NCBI GenBank assembly: GCA_015663215.1
Contig: DQSP01000140.1
Location: 1 to 6,007 of the forward strand
DNA from: Sulfurimonas sp.
GTDB lineage: Bacteria > Campylobacterota > Campylobacteria > Campylobacterales > Sulfurimonadaceae
DNA length: 6,007 bases
Direction of reading: 5' to 3'
Shown: positions 5,642-6,007 of the stretch, piece by piece
How positions within the stretch are numbered: position 1 is the first letter of the stretch
Layout: the number at the start of each line of letters is the position of its first letter
Notes under the pieces: model-generated
Databases searched by the model: none
Seen by the model: the letters and a program-made list of their open reading frames with translations, nothing else
What the model was told of the DNA's origin: nothing
Position numbers and translations under genes: made by a program

Positions 5642-6007
5642 CTATATATCCTTGTATGGTGCTACAGCTCTGTTGACGTTTGCCATTTCTATGGATTTGG
5701 AGTCTATGACTTGTTCTTTTATGGCGTAAGCTGTATCTTGTGCTGTTGTAGCCCCTGCTACGTTTATGGTGTAGCTAGAGTTATGGTTGTGGGTTGGAGA
5801 GATGCTTTTGTAGTTACTACTGTGTACAAGTGCAGGTGCAGGAGTCGGTGCATAGTTGGCACTAGCAAGAACCATTGGGTTGCTAACTACTGATTTTTTT
5901 ATACTTGATACTCTCTCTTTTAGTTTATGTACATGCGTGTTGTTTACTACTTTTTCTCTTAGAGTGCTTATGGTCTCTTTTAGTTTATGTACATGCGTGT
6001 TGTTTAC
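5642..6007 (-). CDS. Tail tape measure protein, C-terminal end (5' end outside window)
   Basis: The frame stays open from the TAG stop at 5642-5644 to the window edge, giving the last 121 residues of a longer protein. The first 40 visible residues are two copies of a 20-residue unit starting VNNTHVHKLKE, rich in Lys, Glu, Val and Leu and probably helical. A flexible Pro/Ala/Ser/His stretch (YAPTPAPALVHSS) follows, then SYTINVAGATTAQDTAYAIK. A 'TINV.G...' strand followed by a short helix with 'A..I...' and a terminal basic/acidic tail is the usual end of tape measure proteins. Tape measure proteins fill the tail tube, set its length and contact the hub at the tip. The position directly upstream of Dit-like, hub and spike genes supports this strongly. 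No conserved enzymatic domain is visible. The ATG at 5873-5875 is internal, because the frame continues upstream with a repeat of the same protein. It could instead be another long tail protein, but the gene order makes that unlikely. Confidence 0.82.
   Translation of the reverse strand, partial: VNNTHVHKLKETISTLREKVVNNTHVHKLKERVSSIKKSVVSNPMVLASANYAPTPAPALVHSSNYKSISPTHNHNSSYTINVAGATTAQDTAYAIKEQVIDSKSIEMANVNRAVAPYKDI
5914..6007 (-). repeat. 60-bp tandem repeat encoding a 20-residue unit in the tape measure protein
   Basis: A 34-base stretch at 5914-5947 recurs identically at 5974-6007, exactly 60 bases away, and the second copy runs into the window edge. In the coding frame each unit reads VNNTHVHKLKE followed by nine less conserved residues: TISTLREKV in the copy nearest the N-terminus and RVSSIKKSV in the next. 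A third unit appears to begin as VSN and then breaks off into PMVLA. More copies may lie beyond 6007. Confidence 0.85.

Noticed and set aside
5627..5893. Plus-strand open frame of 88 codons, Cys/Val/Tyr-rich, membrane-like
   Set aside because: It lies opposite the tape measure C-terminus, whose Ala/Thr/Asn-rich codons create Cys, Val and Tyr on the other strand. The real frame continues unbroken to the window edge with repeats.
5894..5900. A7 run as a programmed frameshift site in the tape measure gene
   Set aside because: The known tail frameshift is in the chaperone genes upstream of the tape measure. Here the normal frame continues with good C-terminal motifs after the run, and no stimulatory structure was seen.
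5914..6007. CRISPR array
   Set aside because: The repeat lies in frame within a protein-coding region, with a 60-base period and related rather than unique intervening sequence.

Overview
The window is a piece of a contractile-tail (myovirus-type) phage or prophage, or of a related tail-derived particle. It covers the end of the tape measure gene, the whole baseplate centre and wedge set, and the start of the tail-fibre region. All supported genes lie on the minus strand, so the operon reads from right (6007) to left (1). Base composition is AT-rich and uneven; one sampled line in the spike gene has only about 13% G+C, while the fibre-like gene samples at about 42-47%. Strong AAGGAG-type ribosome binding sites, frequent GTG/TTG starts and 1-8 base gene overlaps fit a compact phage operon in a low-GC bacterium. 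A Campylobacterota-like or other low-GC Gram-negative host is possible, but the sequence does not prove it.

In transcription order the window holds: (1) 6007-5642, C-terminal end of the tail tape measure protein, with a 20-residue tandem repeat at the window edge; (2) 5641-4874, a Dit-like baseplate protein whose C-terminal part looks like a fused baseplate-plug domain; (3) 4874-4077, baseplate hub; (4) 4084-3407, central spike with a Gp138-type N-terminal domain and a HxH tip, starting at TTG; (5) 3398-3048, gp25/gpW-like wedge protein; (6) 3048-2158, baseplate J-like wedge protein, starting at GTG; (7) 2099-1206, a fibre-like structural protein that I cannot assign further; (8) 1141-86, a DUF2612-type wedge/tail protein with an extra N-terminal domain; (9) 93-1, the first 31 codons of a further gene, probably a fibre or collar protein.

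These genes would work together as follows. The tape measure sets tail length and ends on the hub. The Dit-like/plug protein, hub and spike form the central baseplate and the membrane-piercing tip. The gp25, J and DUF2612 proteins form the wedges that hold the sheath and the fibres. The fibre-like proteins would contact the host or attach to the wedges. Genes 1 to 6 are tightly packed and probably translationally coupled.

The packing breaks around gene 7. It is preceded by a 58-base AT-rich spacer and followed by a perfect 10-bp stem-loop, and it is more GC-even than its neighbours. This suggests a separately expressed or exchangeable module placed between the J-like and DUF2612-like genes. 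I see no RNA genes, CRISPR arrays, insertion sequences or plus-strand genes.
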